The position numbers and the translations under genes were made by a program. Positions 32,629 through 43,505 of a stretch of 64,000 nt of DNA are shown piece by piece. Below the pieces are notes generated by a model, which had not been told where the DNA came from, made no database searches, and saw only the letters and a list, made by a program, of their open reading frames with translations. The stretch's first letter is position 1; each line of letters opens with the position of its first letter. This DNA comes from Tulasnella sp. 424 (Eukaryota > Basidiomycota > Agaricomycetes > Cantharellales > Tulasnellaceae): NCBI GenBank assembly GCA_019633425.1, contig WSUB01000179.1:1-64000 (forward strand), written 5' to 3'.

Positions 32629-34028
32629 TCATATGCCTGATATATACGTCATCGAGTCTGAGACACCATTAAGTACACAGATGAGGGGATGATGAACCAG
32701 CGAGCAAACCATTCCGTTGAATCTTAATGGACTCTCCACACGATGATGGTAACCACACTGCCCCAAGAACAAAACAACACGTTTCTATGCGAAGGGCTCG
32801 AATTCCAATCGCTTGGATATAGAGTTTAGCACAAACCATGTTGAGCTTCAAATTGCAACTCGACTTACAGCTGGCGACGTGTCACTGCCTGGAGTGCCCC
32901 ACATGATGACTGGCCTGTGGTCACGGTTGTAGACTCTCAAGACGCCCCCTGGGTTGATAAGGGTCAGATATTCAGTATTCCAAGTTCAGGAGATTAAGAT
33001 TGAAGCAGCACGCAGCCTTACCATCCACGTGCTCTAATCGAGGCAAGAATGAGATGGTGGGTCCTGGCTTGGCCAGCCAAATCTTTGAATCCCCCAAAGC
33101 GAGATTCGAAGCCATGACCAAATTGGCTCGTTGTCTGACCGCATGTGAGTTGGACCCGCGGTACAGGTATATGCCAAAATGTCGCCACTTACAATCGCCT
33201 ATCGCCAACACGCTGGGCTCCGAAGACCTCGCGTCGAGTTGGGTCATCGTAACCCTGAAGCCTCTCATCAGCTTTACATTGAAGCCGTTTGTAGAGAAAA
33301 GGGCGAACTAACAAAGACAACAAGCTCCACTCGGCCCTCAGAAGGTTGATATTCAACGCAAAGTGCGTCATCTATGCTCGAAGTAGTTGCGCAGAAGCCG
33401 TAATTGTTGGGTATATTCTTGATGTACGCTGAATGGGTCGCAGTGTCGCCATCAAAAACGAGCCTTAGGCGTCCTCTCCTAAGGAAAATCGGACGTGAAG
33501 CAATAGGAGGGGCTGTAGGAGGTGTAGGAAGGTCCCGTGGCAATCGGGCGGGTGCTGGAGCTTGACGGCTGAAGTTGGGAGGAGCAGCAGCGAAAGGTGG
33601 TGGTGGTGGTGGTGCGGCCGCTGGTGCAGTAGGAATCGTCGATCTTACAGTATTGAACAGAACTTAAAGCGAGGGCCACATGGGAGCAGTCTAAAAGACG
33701 ACTTACGGAGGTGGTGCAGCTGCATTCGTGACCGACGGAAAGTCTCGTAGCAAGACCCGTTCGAGGAGTCTCCAATTGCCTTGGGTCTCATCATCAAGTC
33801 CGCAGAACCATCTTAATCCGTCGCCCTCAAAGCAGGTAGATGCAAAGTCGGCCATCCACTCATAGTCTCGCTGCTTCCCGGTGGAGAAAGCCTTCGATTT
33901 AACCGCCCGGATGAATGCTTCGCATTCTTTTCCGTCGCGTCCTTGAAACACTAGTGGATCTGAAATACGTCTGTGAGCGCGTTTAAGAATACTAAATCGC
34001 AATGAGATACTCTACTTTCGTCAGACAT
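32629..34028 (-). CDS. Gag-like-domain protein (domesticated retroelement-type N terminus)
   Basis: Exon 1 (MSDE) is joined by a GTAGAG...TTCAG intron to NPLVFQGRDGKECEAFIRAV, FASTCFEGDGLRWFCGLD and NWRLLERVLLRDFPS. This is the helical Gag-like module (F.G..GKE...F......A, TC..GD.L.WF..L, W..L...L...FP) seen in many Agaricomycete genes. A Pro/Ala-rich linker with PPPPPP follows, then RGRLRLVFDGDTATHSAYIK, a short exon (GYDDPTRREVFGAQ), and MASNLALGDSKIWLAKPGP and GGVLRVYNRDHRPVIMWG. The last two exons are uncertain. No protease, reverse transcriptase or integrase is nearby, so it looks like a host gene rather than a live element. The 3' end is tentative. Confidence 0.55.
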
Positions 34029-34552
34029 GGAGGGTAGAAATAGCGCTGGATGAATGGCACAGCCTCATTGGGCGGACCAACTTTAAATGATTTGTTGTGT
34101 CCCGCAGTTCCCAGGACATACGCCACCACCTGTAACAATGGCATTTAAGGAGGACAGATACACAGGTCAAAGAAGCAGAGTGGCTTACAGAAATGCTTCT
34201 TTCACTTTAGTAATGGTTTTCTTTTGCTCAGCAGATGGCAAGAGGTGCCCGCTTTCGCTCTCCCTCACGGCGCCCGTGTAAATATCCCATGGGCACGGGC
34301 AAAAGCTCTTCATGCCATGGATTTTCTCCTATCACTGGGATACTTCTAAAGAATCCGGGTGACCGGTTGTTGGGCGAGCCGTCCGTTTGATCGAAAGAAA
34401 ACACTTTGGGGTGCTTACATAAGCTATACCCGATGCAAACCATGTGAAATATCTTTCCCGGCCTCAAATACGGCTTTGGACCGACGCTGACGACTTGACC
34501 CCATCTCCTTTCCCTCTTTCACCCCGCCCTATCCCTACAAGTCTTTCTCATT
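34029..34552. other. Thiolase copy 1 upstream region
   Basis: From about 34228 onward this matches the region upstream of thiolase copy 2 (38430-38670), including CAGCAGATGGCAAGAGGTG and CCATGTGAAATATCTT. It therefore marks the left end of the tandem duplication. No gene is visible. Confidence 0.6.
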
Positions 34553-36124
34553 ATGCCAGGCAAAGCTGCTCTTCTTCAAAAGCATGATGACGACGTCGTC
34601 ATCGTCTCTGCTCTCCGCACAGCTGTCACCAAGGTTTGCGTTTTTGCACTGGACTTTCATTCTAGGCTGACAAACGCGTCTCGCTAGGGAAGGAAAGGTG
34701 GATTCAAGGATACTCAGCCTGAAGAAATGCTCGCAGCAGTCCTCAAGGCTGTCTACACGTCCGTCAAACTCGACCCCAAACTGATTGAAGACATTGCTGT
34801 CGGCAATGTTTTGCCACCCGGTGGTGGAGCCTCGGCAGCTCGTATGGCTGCCTTATATGCTGGAATTCCAAACTCGACCGCCATCAACACCCTCAACCGT
34901 CAGTGCAGCTCCGGTCTGGCTGCATGCAACCAGATTGCCAACCAGATCCGTGCTGGCGAGATCGACATCGGAATCGGTAAGCCGAACTCCGCGGTTCCTG
35001 CTCGCTCTGGCTCCGCTGACGCCTCTTCGTCTATTCATCTGTGCAGGCTCTGGTGTCGAGAGTATGACCGCTGGATTCGGTGCAAGTGCCATGCCTGAAA
35101 AGTTCTCCGAGGCAGTCCTCTCCAACCAAGAGTCCGCCGACTGCTTGATCCCCATGGGTATCACCTCCGAAAACGTCGCGGAGCAGTTCAACATCTCTCG
35201 CCAGACACAAGACGCCTTTGCCGCCAAGTCGTTTGAAAAGGCCGCTGCTGCCCAAAAGGCTGGCAAGTTCAAGCGCGAGATCGTTCCGGTCAAGGTCAAG
35301 TGGGTCGACGCCAAGACTGAAGAGGAGAAGGACGTCGTCGTGGACAGCGATGACGGCATTCGTGGTGGAGTTACTGCTGAAAGCTTGAGCAAGCTGAAAC
35401 CCGCGTTCAAGAAGGGCGGATCTACCCACGCCGGCAATGCCAGCCAGGTGTCAGACGGTGCTGCCGCTGTCCTCCTGACAAGGAGGAGCGTCGCAAAGAA
35501 GATGGGCCTCCCCATCCTTGCCAAGTTTGTTACAGCCGTCGCGGTTGGTGTGCCACCGAAGATCATGGGTGTTGGCCCTGTATACGCAATCCCTAAGGCC
35601 CTCGCCAAGGCTGGGATCACCCTTGACGACGTTGACTTCTACGAGGTGCGGAGCGCTCTCTTTTAGTTTTCCCAAACAGATTTCTAACATTGCCTTCTGT
35701 GCCAGATCAACGAAGCCTTCGCATCGCAAGCTGTGTACTCCATTCAAACCCTCAAGATTCCATTCGAGAAGGTCAACCTCTAGTATGTTATTCACACGTT
35801 CGTAATCACCTATACCATGGGGCTAACGTCGACACTCTTACAGTGGTGGTGGTATCTCCATCGGTCACCCATTGGGAGCCAGTACGTTTACAATGCATCA
35901 ACATCGCTTTCATGTCTAACACGTTGCTTCGATTTAGCTGGCGCCCGTCAAATTGCAACTGGGCTAACAATTGCTAAAGACACAGGCCGCAAGGTCTTTG
36001 TTACCAGCATGTGCGTTGGAAGCGGAATGGTGCGTTTTCTCCCTGCCCTCTGGTTTGTATTGCGACTAAAATGTTTTTTGGGGATCCCTAGGGTATGGCT
36101 TCCGTCATTGTCAGCGAGCAGTAA
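34553..36124 (+). CDS. 3-ketoacyl-CoA thiolase (copy 1)
   Basis: Catalyses the last step of fatty-acid beta-oxidation: thiolytic cleavage of 3-ketoacyl-CoA to acetyl-CoA. It starts MPGKAALLQKHDDDVVIVSA. The order and spacing of blocks follow the peroxisomal ACAA1/POT1 branch, not ERG10: GRKGGFKDTQPEEML, NRQCSSGL (acyl-accepting Cys), GVESMT, DCLIPMGITSENVAEQF, LSKLKPAFKKGGSTHAGNAS, GVGPVYAIPKAL, NEAFASQAVYS, GGGISIGHPLGATGARQ (His) and SMCVGSGMGMASV (second Cys). It ends VSEQ. About six introns keep frame. I see no clear PTS1 (it ends SEQ) and no clear PTS2 near the N terminus, so peroxisomal location is uncertain. Confidence 0.93.
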
Positions 36125-36765
36125 AAAGGTCGATATACTGGTGGCCTGTATCCCTTTCTCTGCCCTCGGTCCAGGACTGGATTAGGTGCGACGCTTCGTT
36201 GTATTGCGTACTCTCTTGTATATGCTTGTCTGTCTGTTATCGTAATCTATCATGTCGTGCCAACTTCTCTGTTGCTCCCAATTATCCGTTCCCGAAACGT
36301 CTTATAGTCCGCGAGGATGGGATGAAGTATATGCAAAATCCTTGTCGCAGTGAACAACGGTCATACCAACCGACTCTAAGGGGTGCGCTGACGTAAGACA
36401 TCAATGAATAAGGTTCCGCACGCACAAGCCCCACCATCTTTAGAACATTTGTTCCCTGCTTTTAGACCACAAGACTTTGACCACAAATCCCTCAACTTCT
36501 GCTTTCTAGAATATTCGACGTGACTCATGTCTACAAAGGAGCTCGGTGGACGTTTGTACCTATCCGCTGGGCTGCGTTCCCTTCAGCTTCAGCCCCAGTC
36601 ATTGTCTTCGTCAATCCCCGACATGCCATTGTCTGCACCAGCTCAATGAAATCTAGCATTTAAAAACATGAGCGGACCAGCACAGCACGTTCCCTCATCT
36701 CTAATATCCCTCGCTACTCTCCATCCCAGAGACCCACCACCCCATTCTTGGGCCCTCCCCCCAAT
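36125..36765. other. Intergenic between thiolase 1 and gag-like gene
   Basis: No gene recognised. Its first 230 bp match the region after thiolase copy 2, up to the word TCCTTGTCGC at about 36340, where copy 2 has a deletion. Confidence 0.5.
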
Positions 36766-38334
36766 ATGAACTCTGTTACTCCCACTAAGCCGGCTTGCCC
36801 CGGTGCGTCGACTTATTCTCCTTTCTTTTTGTGTTCCTCTCGCCTTATTTTCGTACTCAGCGCTGACGTTGGTCTTTCTTCTTCCCAGTCGACTACTACG
36901 GCACACCCAGCCGACCCGACTTTCATGGCAACCCAGAAGACGTCGGTCTATTTTACAAAGTGTCGACAAATGGTCGAAATCTCAAAAATCGACAACCACG
37001 CCCGAGACGGTCGCTCTTTATGCTGCTTCAAGACTCGACGGAGAGGCCAGAAGGTGGTATAATACATTGAAGCCGCGCGTTAAGAAGGACTGGGAACTTC
37101 TTTCAGCGGCTCTTTGTGATCGCTTTCAGGTTCCGGCTCCGAGTTCGGCTGTGCTCCCTCAACTGTTTTCGACTTCAGCTCGCCAACAAGAGCCAGGCAT
37201 GCCGCCGCAGTACCCGAGCAACTGGAGGTACGGTTACATCCTGGCCGTTGATGAGGAGACTGGTCGCTCTTTAGGTGTGGTCCAAGGGGCTGGCTTCATT
37301 GAGAAGAGTTTGGGATATTGGCCAACTCTCGGGCTCCTGGCGAGGAATGTTAACGATGCGATGCACGTTCGAGTTCCCCGACATGGCCAAGGACCATTCT
37401 GTGTACCCGTTACCGTGAGTAGCTCATTGCACGTCCCTTTTCTTATCGAACTAATGGATTTTTCTTGGGCTTCCGCAGCACCACGACCCAGATGCCCAAG
37501 CTGCCAACCCTTACAAGCTGGCGTGGCGGTACCTCGGTATCCGCTATGTTCAGCAACCAGCCACCCATTCAACTTCCACTCCTGACCCAACGGATGAAGA
37601 GGAGGACTCGGATGATGAAGAACGCACCGCCGCGAAGAAGAAACAAAAGACCTCCGAAGCCACCTCCTTGGGGTTGGATACTTGGGCGTTGGCTGAATGT
37701 GGAGAGAGTAAGCTTTTGTGACTGTCTTTTTTACTGTTCCTTGCGTTGACGTCAGGGATCTTTTCCTGACAGGTAAGCCTAGGGCTTTGTTCAAGTACCG
37801 CGCCGAAGCGACCAATTATCCCGATGCCGTCGCTTCATCTCGGATTTGGTCTTTGCGAACGCGAGAGGATGATGTCGAAGAACTTTGCTTGACTTGGTTG
37901 GAGAACGACGGTGGTGAGTAGATTGTTTGGGGAACTTTGGAATATCTCATTGAGCTCCTAATTTCGGTCTCCTTCAATCCCCCGGCTAGGTACGAGTGAA
38001 CTTGGAGGTACGCTTGTTGTTTTTCCCGCTGTGCTTTCGCCGATTAAATCTAATCATGCCTTTCCATAGCCTACGTTCCTTGCGACACTGCGCGCACGTC
38101 TAAAATCTCTATCTTTCGCTGTGCGGACTTCGACCGCTTCGGAGAAGGTCTAAAGATGAAGCGAGTGGTAAGTTCTTGCGTCTCTGCCGATTACTTCGCT
38201 TGCTTCTCGCTCCTCTGTCTAATTCTCTTCTTCGTCAGCGCTTTGTCTTTATTCCTGATAAAACGTCAAAGGACGTCGTCGTTCCAATGATGCTTCCGAC
38301 ATGCAGCGATGTTGCAGGTCCTTCCACCGCCTGA
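36766..38334 (+). CDS. Gag-like-domain gene, probably frameshifted
   Basis: A short first exon (MNSVTPTKPACP) precedes YYGTPSRPDFHGNPEDVGLF, the start of a Gag-like module. The module continues VDKWSKSQKSTTTPETVALY, ASRLDGEARRWYNTLKPRVK and DWELLSAALCDRFQV, but in another frame; the shift lies at about 36957-36966 and no intron explains it. Downstream: YPSNWRYGYILAVDEETGRS, then after an intron ANPYKLAWRYLGIRYV, an acidic/KKKQK stretch, LDTWALAECGES, KPRALFKYRAEATNYPD, DDVEELCLTWLENDGG, and exons ending DVAGPSTA. There is no reverse transcriptase or integrase. It could be a recently broken gene or contain a sequence error. Confidence 0.5.
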
Positions 38335-38932
38335 ACTCCAGCTTTTCCATACTTTGGCACTTTATAAATCAGTCTTGTATACATTAATGTCGAATCTAGT
38401 AACTTTCCTTGGTCTCTCGCGTGGAAGGTAATCGCTCAGCAGATGGCAAGAGGTGTCAGGGTTCGCGATCCCCCCAGCGCTCGGGTGGATATCCAATGGC
38501 GCAGGCGGGAGCTCTCCATGCCATGGATTTCTCCTGTAATTGTGATATCTAAATAATCGGTGTGACCGGTTGTTGGGCGCGACCATTTGGTCGAAAGAAA
38601 ATGCTTATAGTATGCTGACCTAAGCAATAGCCGATCCAAACCATGTGAAATATCTTCTCCCAGGCTCAAATACCCTCTCGCCCCACAAAATAGTAACCAT
38701 CCAACGCCTTCGAGCCTGACCCACCATCCGCGACACTCTAGAGTACCCTTGGTTTACCCTCTGCATACATCAATATCTAGTTGAGTGTATCGGGTTCTCG
38801 CTCCAATCGGGACTGTCCCAATTGGTACAACACATTCAACCACCACGACCCGACCTCAAATACGTTGGCTAGCGAATTCACCCACCACCTTTTCCTCCTT
38901 CACCCGCCCTATCCCTTAAATTCTCTCTTATT
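38335..38932. other. Junction between duplication units and thiolase 2 promoter
   Basis: No gene. Unit 2 begins at about 38430 with a sequence matching 34228 onward; unit 1 ends just before it. An extra stretch at 38680-38870 has no match upstream of copy 1. Confidence 0.55.
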
Positions 38933-40498
38933 ATGCCAGGCAAAGCCGCTCTTCTTGAAAAGCACGATGACGACGTCGTCATCGTCTCTGCTCTCCGCAC
39001 AGCTGTCACCAAGGTTCGCGTTCTCGAACTGGAATTCATTCTAGGCCGACAAACGCGTCTCGCTAGGGCCGTAAAGGTGGATTCAAGGATACTCAGCCTG
39101 AAGAAATGCTCGCGGCAGTCCTCAAAGCTGTTTACACATCCGTCAAACTCGACCCCAAACTGATTGAAGACATTGCTGTCGGCAATGTTTTGCCACCTGG
39201 TGGCGGAGCCTCGGCAGCTCGGATGGCTGCCCTATACGCTGGAATTCCAAACTCGACCGCCATCAACACGCTCAACCGTCAGTGCAGTTCCGGTCTGGCT
39301 GCATGCAACCAGATAGCCAACCAGATCCGTGCTGGCGAGATCGACATCGGCATCGGTGAGCCGAACTCCGCAGTTCTTGCTCGCTCTAGCTTTGCTGACA
39401 CCTTTTCGTCGACTCATCTGTGCAGGTGCTGGTGTCGAGAGCATGACAGCTGGATACGGTGCTCGTCCCTTGCCCAAAAAGTTCTCCGAAGCCGTCCTCT
39501 CCAACCAAGAGGCTGCCGACTGCCTGATCCCTATGGGCATCAATTCTGAAACCATCGCGGAGCAGTTCAACATATCTCGCGAGGCACAAGACATCTTTGC
39601 TGCCAAGTCGTTTGAAAAGGCCACTGCTGCCCAAAAGACTGGCAAGTTCAAGCGCGAGATCGTTCCAGTCAAAGTCAAGTGGGTTGACCCCAAGACTGAA
39701 GAGGAGAAGGACGTCGTCGTGGATAGCGATGACGGCATTCGTGGTGGAGTTACGGCTGAAAGCTTGAGCAAGTTGAAGCCAGCATTCAAGAAGGACGGGT
39801 CTACCCACGCCGGCAATGCTAGCCAGGTTTCGGACGGTGCCGCTGCTGTCCTCTTGACAAGGAGAAGCGTTGCAAAGGAAATGGGCCTCCCCATCCTTGC
39901 CAAGTTTGTCACCGCTGTCGCGGTTGGCGTATCACCGAGGATCATGGGCATCGGCCCTGTGTACGCAATCCCTAAGGCCCTCGACAAAGCTGGAATCACC
40001 CTTGATGACGTTGACTTCTACGAGGTACGTAATCCTCTCCCTTAGTATCCTTACAAGCTTCGACATGCCTTTGTCCCAGATCAACGAAGCCTTCGCTTCG
40101 CAAGCTGTGTATTGTATTCAAGCCCTGAAGATTCCATTCGAAAAGGTCAACCTCTAGTATGTGACTCACGTGGTCGGAGCCATCTATGTCATGCGAACTA
40201 ACGTCGAACTCGTTGCAGTGGTGGTGGTATCTCCATTGGCCATCCCCTGGGAGCCAGTACGCTCACTCTCAATTCATTGCTATCTCATGACTGACACACC
40301 TCACTTGATTCAGCTGGCGCTCGGCAAATTGCAACTGGGTTAACAATTGCTAAAGGCACAGGTCTCAAAGTCTTCGTTACCAGCATGTGTGTTGCGGGCG
40401 GAATGGTGCGCTCTCCATCTGCCCTTCGGCCCGTATTACGTCTAAAACGCTTTTCCGATCTACAGGGTATGGCCTCCGTCATTGTGAGCGAGCAGTAA
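38933..40498 (+). CDS. 3-ketoacyl-CoA thiolase (copy 2)
   Basis: Paralogue of the upstream thiolase with the same exon-intron plan and most residues shared. NRQCSSGL, GVESMT, DCLIPMGI, GIGPVYAIPKAL, NEAFASQAVY and GHPLGATGARQ are all present, and it also ends MGMASVIVSEQ. Differences include NSETIAEQF for TSENVAEQF, KGTGLKV for KDTGRKV, and CVAGGMG where copy 1 has CVGSGMG and the family usually has C-[IV]-G-x-GMG, so the loop at the second catalytic Cys is altered. Reading frames are open throughout, so it is likely functional or recently so. Neither copy shows a clear peroxisomal signal. Confidence 0.92.
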
Positions 40499-40689
40499 AA
40501 AGGTCGATACGCTGGTTGCTTGTACCCCTTTCTCGCCATTAATCCAGGACTGGATTAGGTGAGACGCTTCGCTGTATTGGGTACTTCGATGTATGCTTGT
40601 CTGTCTGTTATTGTAATCTATCATGTCGTGCCAACTTCTCTGTTATTAGTCTTCTGAAACGTCTTATACCTCGCGAGCATAGACTTGGG

Positions 40690-41640
40690 CCCTTGCGAAA
40701 TCCTTGTCGCTGTGAACGAAACGATCAAAAAGCGCTACGACCCGGATACCCGGCTGCCAACGCGAAGAAGCACCCGTGGCGGTGCGTCGGCATCCGCTAT
40801 GTCCAGCCACCCGTTCGACCCTATATTCTGACCAAGTAGATGAAGCGGATGGCTCTGATGATGAAGCACGCAGCGCTGCGAAGAAAAAACAAAAAAACAA
40901 AAGACATCTGAAGCTCCTCCTCGGCTTTGGATGCTTGGGCGTTAGTTGAATGTGGAGATATTAAGCTTTTGTGACTGTCTTCTTTACTGTTGCTTGCGTT
41001 GACGGTCAAGGATCGTTTCCTGACGGGTAAGCCTAAAGCTTTGTTCAAGTACCGCGCCGAAGCGACCAATTATCCCGACGCCTTCATCTTGGATTTGATC
41101 TTTGCGAAGCCCAGAGGATGATGTGAGGAGCTTTCTTGACTTCGTTGGAGAGCGATGGTGGTTAATGGATTGTTTAGAGCACTTTAGGATATCTCATTGA
41201 GCTTACAATCTTATAATTCTCGTTTACTTACCCCACCCAGCAACGAGTGAACTTGTAGGTACGTCTCGTTGTCTCTCCCGCCGTGCTATATCCCCTTCCA
41301 GCGAATCATGGTTTCCTATTGCGTATGTTCATTTCGACAATGCGCGCACGGCTAAAATCTTTATCCTTCGATGCGCAGACGTTGACCGCTTCGGGGAAAG
41401 GCTTGAAGATGAGGCGAGTGGTAAGTCCTTGAGACTCCGATTGCTTCGCCAGTTTCTCTTTGGTTTCTCTAACTTTTCTCTTCGGTAGCGCTTTTTTTTC
41501 ACTCCTAATAAGGAACGCCGTCGATCCAATGCTGGCTCTCCGCTTATCAATGCACTAATAGTTAAATTTACTAATTTTCTCTCCTCATTCGCTTGGAAGA
41601 CTATTTGGGGTTCAACATTGAACACTTTGTTCATCACGTG
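40690..41640 (+). pseudogene. Decayed gag-like gene (unit 2)
   Basis: This corresponds to the 3' half of the 36766-38334 gene: recognisable stretches match ACGACCCAGATGCC, the acidic/KKKQK region, LDTWALAECG (here LDAWALVECG), the KPRALFKYRAEATNYPD exon and the FDRFGEGL exon. The Gag-like module is deleted and in-frame stops and frameshifts occur. No protein is expected. Confidence 0.7.
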
Positions 41641-41900
41641 AGAACCTCTCGTTCTGGTGACTTCGACCTTCCTACGTCCACCACCTCGTCGGGCTTACGA
41701 ATTGGAAGCACTTAGACATAGAAAGGCTCCCATAAGACGGCTCAAGTACCTGCTACCTCTCCCATCCCAGACGAGAACACGTGAGTCACATGCGCGCTGG
41801 TTGGACCTCAAGCTCGAACCCTAATCTGAACCTTTGGGATCTGGCCAGTGAAAACACCACTCTGCCCCCATTAAACCATATTATTACTCGTTTCTGAACC
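41641..41900 (+). promoter_or_regulatory. F-box 1 upstream region, duplicated at 44030-44270
   Basis: The words GACTTCGACCTT, AAAGGCTCCCA, GACGAGAAC and ATTATTACTCGTTTC occur in the same order before both tandem F-box starts. The promoter was therefore duplicated with the gene. Confidence 0.55.
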
Positions 41901-43505
41901 ATGGAAAATCATAAACCACTATCGACGACAGGCATAGCTGTTATGGTTTCGGCGGGGAGCCGACCGCCGTCCATCCACCTTCTTCCCCAAGAGATACTCC
42001 TCCACATATTTCGGTCTTCCATCGGCCCGGATCCATACAAACCACTAAGGGACATTATCAGACTAACTTTGGTGTGTCGACGGTGGATGATCGTCTTGGA
42101 GGGAGCACCTATGATCTGGAATCGGATTTCTGCGGCGGATGAGTTGGCACACATCCGGAAGGGACTAAAGCTAGCGCAAAACATCCCTCTGGACATCCTA
42201 TACGGGTTTGGAGAATCGAATGTTGGCCAGGATACGTTCTTAAAGGAGGTGGGAGACAGTATCTCCCGTTGGAGGTCCTTCCGATTTTTCGCACACAACG
42301 TCAGCCAGTCCTCCTTAGGGATCTTGGGAACAACGCCCGCCCCAAAACTCGTGGTTCTTCGACTGCACGACCCATTTGGAGAAGATGGAAACCGAGACGT
42401 CGTTACCTTGTTTGGCGGAGCTCCGGCCTCGTCCGAGCTAAAGGAATTTTACGCCAGAAGGATTCCGGTGGCGTTAGCGCCTCTACGATTGTCCAACCTG
42501 CAGTCACTAACGTTGCGGCACGTCTCGACGGTCTCGATTTCCGACATCTTCCAGATCCTCAGGGATTCACCTGCGTTGGAAGTCCTTTGTTTGCAACGGC
42601 TGGAGCACTTGCGTTTGCAAGACGCGCATGCTCATCACGTCGACAATCACCCGACCCAACTAACCCTCCTCCGCGACGTTTCACTTGAACAGGTTCCTCT
42701 GTTCTTCTCCCGCCTCCTCCTCTCCACGTTCTCCGCCCCAAACCTCCAGAAACTGGTGATAGGCGGCGCGTTCGACAGTCACCCAACGTCCGAGATCCTT
42801 ACCCCAGACATACCTCATCTGATTCACGTCCTAACAGCTATGACAGCTTGCGTGCAAGAGATCACGATTACATTAGACTTTGTCTACTGTTCGATCAACG
42901 TAGGCGGCTTTCGCATTGGGCCCATCATGTTCGAGCATGAGCCTCCGGTCGACTACGTCCGTGATGCGATCGATTGGATACAGAGTCGCTTGGGGAGACA
43001 TTTGGAAGATGCTCCCATCCATCTTTCAATTCAGGATTACGGCTCGTCTCCCGACGCTAGCCACGTGGAAGCATTCAACGCTGAAATCAGAGTGACAAAA
43101 TTATCACTGTGGGGGGATCCCTCCTACGGAGGTCGGATGGAGAACCTCATCCCGTTGCTGTCTGAGCCTGCGGCATTGTGGCCATATAATTGGGTCTTAC
43201 CTCATTTGGAGGTGTTCAATACCAATCAGATATTCAGCAGCGGTAGTGACTTCATTGTTGACATGGTTCGAAACAGGCAGGCGGCCTCCCAAGTTGGTGA
43301 CGGGGACGAGACTGGGATGGTTGCTCCGAGCCGTCTTCGCGAGATACGTCTGTCGTTCGGAGAGATGTTCGGAAGTTCCGAGACTCCACCCAATGCGGCG
43401 TTTATGCGCGCGGTCGTGGAAGCCGCGGATGGTGCGGATGTTTACTGGCATGATGTGAAGTGGACTGGTGATGGGATGAGCGGCGGCAGTGGGTCGAGCA
43501 ATTAG
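41901..43505 (+). CDS. F-box protein, tandem copy 1
   Basis: A single-exon gene of 534 codons. The F-box near residues 25-75 reads IHLLPQEILLHIFRSSI...LTLVCRRWMIVLEGAPMIWNRI and would bind Skp1 in an SCF ubiquitin ligase. The rest is a leucine-rich-repeat-like substrate region: WRSFRFF, KLVVLRLHD, VTLFGGAPASSELKEF, LSNLQSLTLRHVSTVSISDI, SPALEVLCLQRL and VTKLSLWGDPS. It ends with ADVYWHDVKW near the C terminus, which the other copies share. The target is unknown. It is followed by a close tandem copy at 44271. Confidence 0.85.
   Translation: MENHKPLSTTGIAVMVSAGSRPPSIHLLPQEILLHIFRSSIGPDPYKPLRDIIRLTLVCRRWMIVLEGAPMIWNRISAADELAHIRKGLKLAQNIPLDILYGFGESNVGQDTFLKEVGDSISRWRSFRFFAHNVSQSSLGILGTTPAPKLVVLRLHDPFGEDGNRDVVTLFGGAPASSELKEFYARRIPVALAPLRLSNLQSLTLRHVSTVSISDIFQILRDSPALEVLCLQRLEHLRLQDAHAHHVDNHPTQLTLLRDVSLEQVPLFFSRLLLSTFSAPNLQKLVIGGAFDSHPTSEILTPDIPHLIHVLTAMTACVQEITITLDFVYCSINVGGFRIGPIMFEHEPPVDYVRDAIDWIQSRLGRHLEDAPIHLSIQDYGSSPDASHVEAFNAEIRVTKLSLWGDPSYGGRMENLIPLLSEPAALWPYNWVLPHLEVFNTNQIFSSGSDFIVDMVRNRQAASQVGDGDETGMVAPSRLREIRLSFGEMFGSSETPPNAAFMRAVVEAADGADVYWHDVKWTGDGMSGGSGSSN

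Larger units (their letters stand above)
34228..38429 (+). repeat. Tandem duplication, unit 1 (thiolase + gag-like gene)
   Basis: This unit and 38430-41640 share promoter, thiolase gene (exons and introns), 3' flank and gag-like gene in the same order and orientation. Unit 1 keeps the full gag-like gene. Ends were judged by eye from flanking similarity and may be off by tens of bases. Confidence 0.8.
38430..41640 (+). repeat. Tandem duplication, unit 2 (thiolase + decayed gag-like gene)
   Basis: Second copy of the 34228-38429 block. It is about 1 kb shorter because sequence corresponding to about 36360-37480 is missing; the join falls just after TCCTTGTCGC at about 40710. The thiolase within it is intact. 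Confidence 0.8.

Noticed and set aside
34853..35620. 255-codon minus-strand ORF opposite thiolase copy 1, repeated opposite copy 2
   Set aside because: An antisense shadow of the conserved thiolase coding sequence.
34553..40498. Thiolases as acetoacetyl-CoA thiolase (ERG10)
   Set aside because: GFKDTTP-, DCLIPMG- and KLKPAFKK-type blocks match the 3-ketoacyl-CoA thiolase branch instead.
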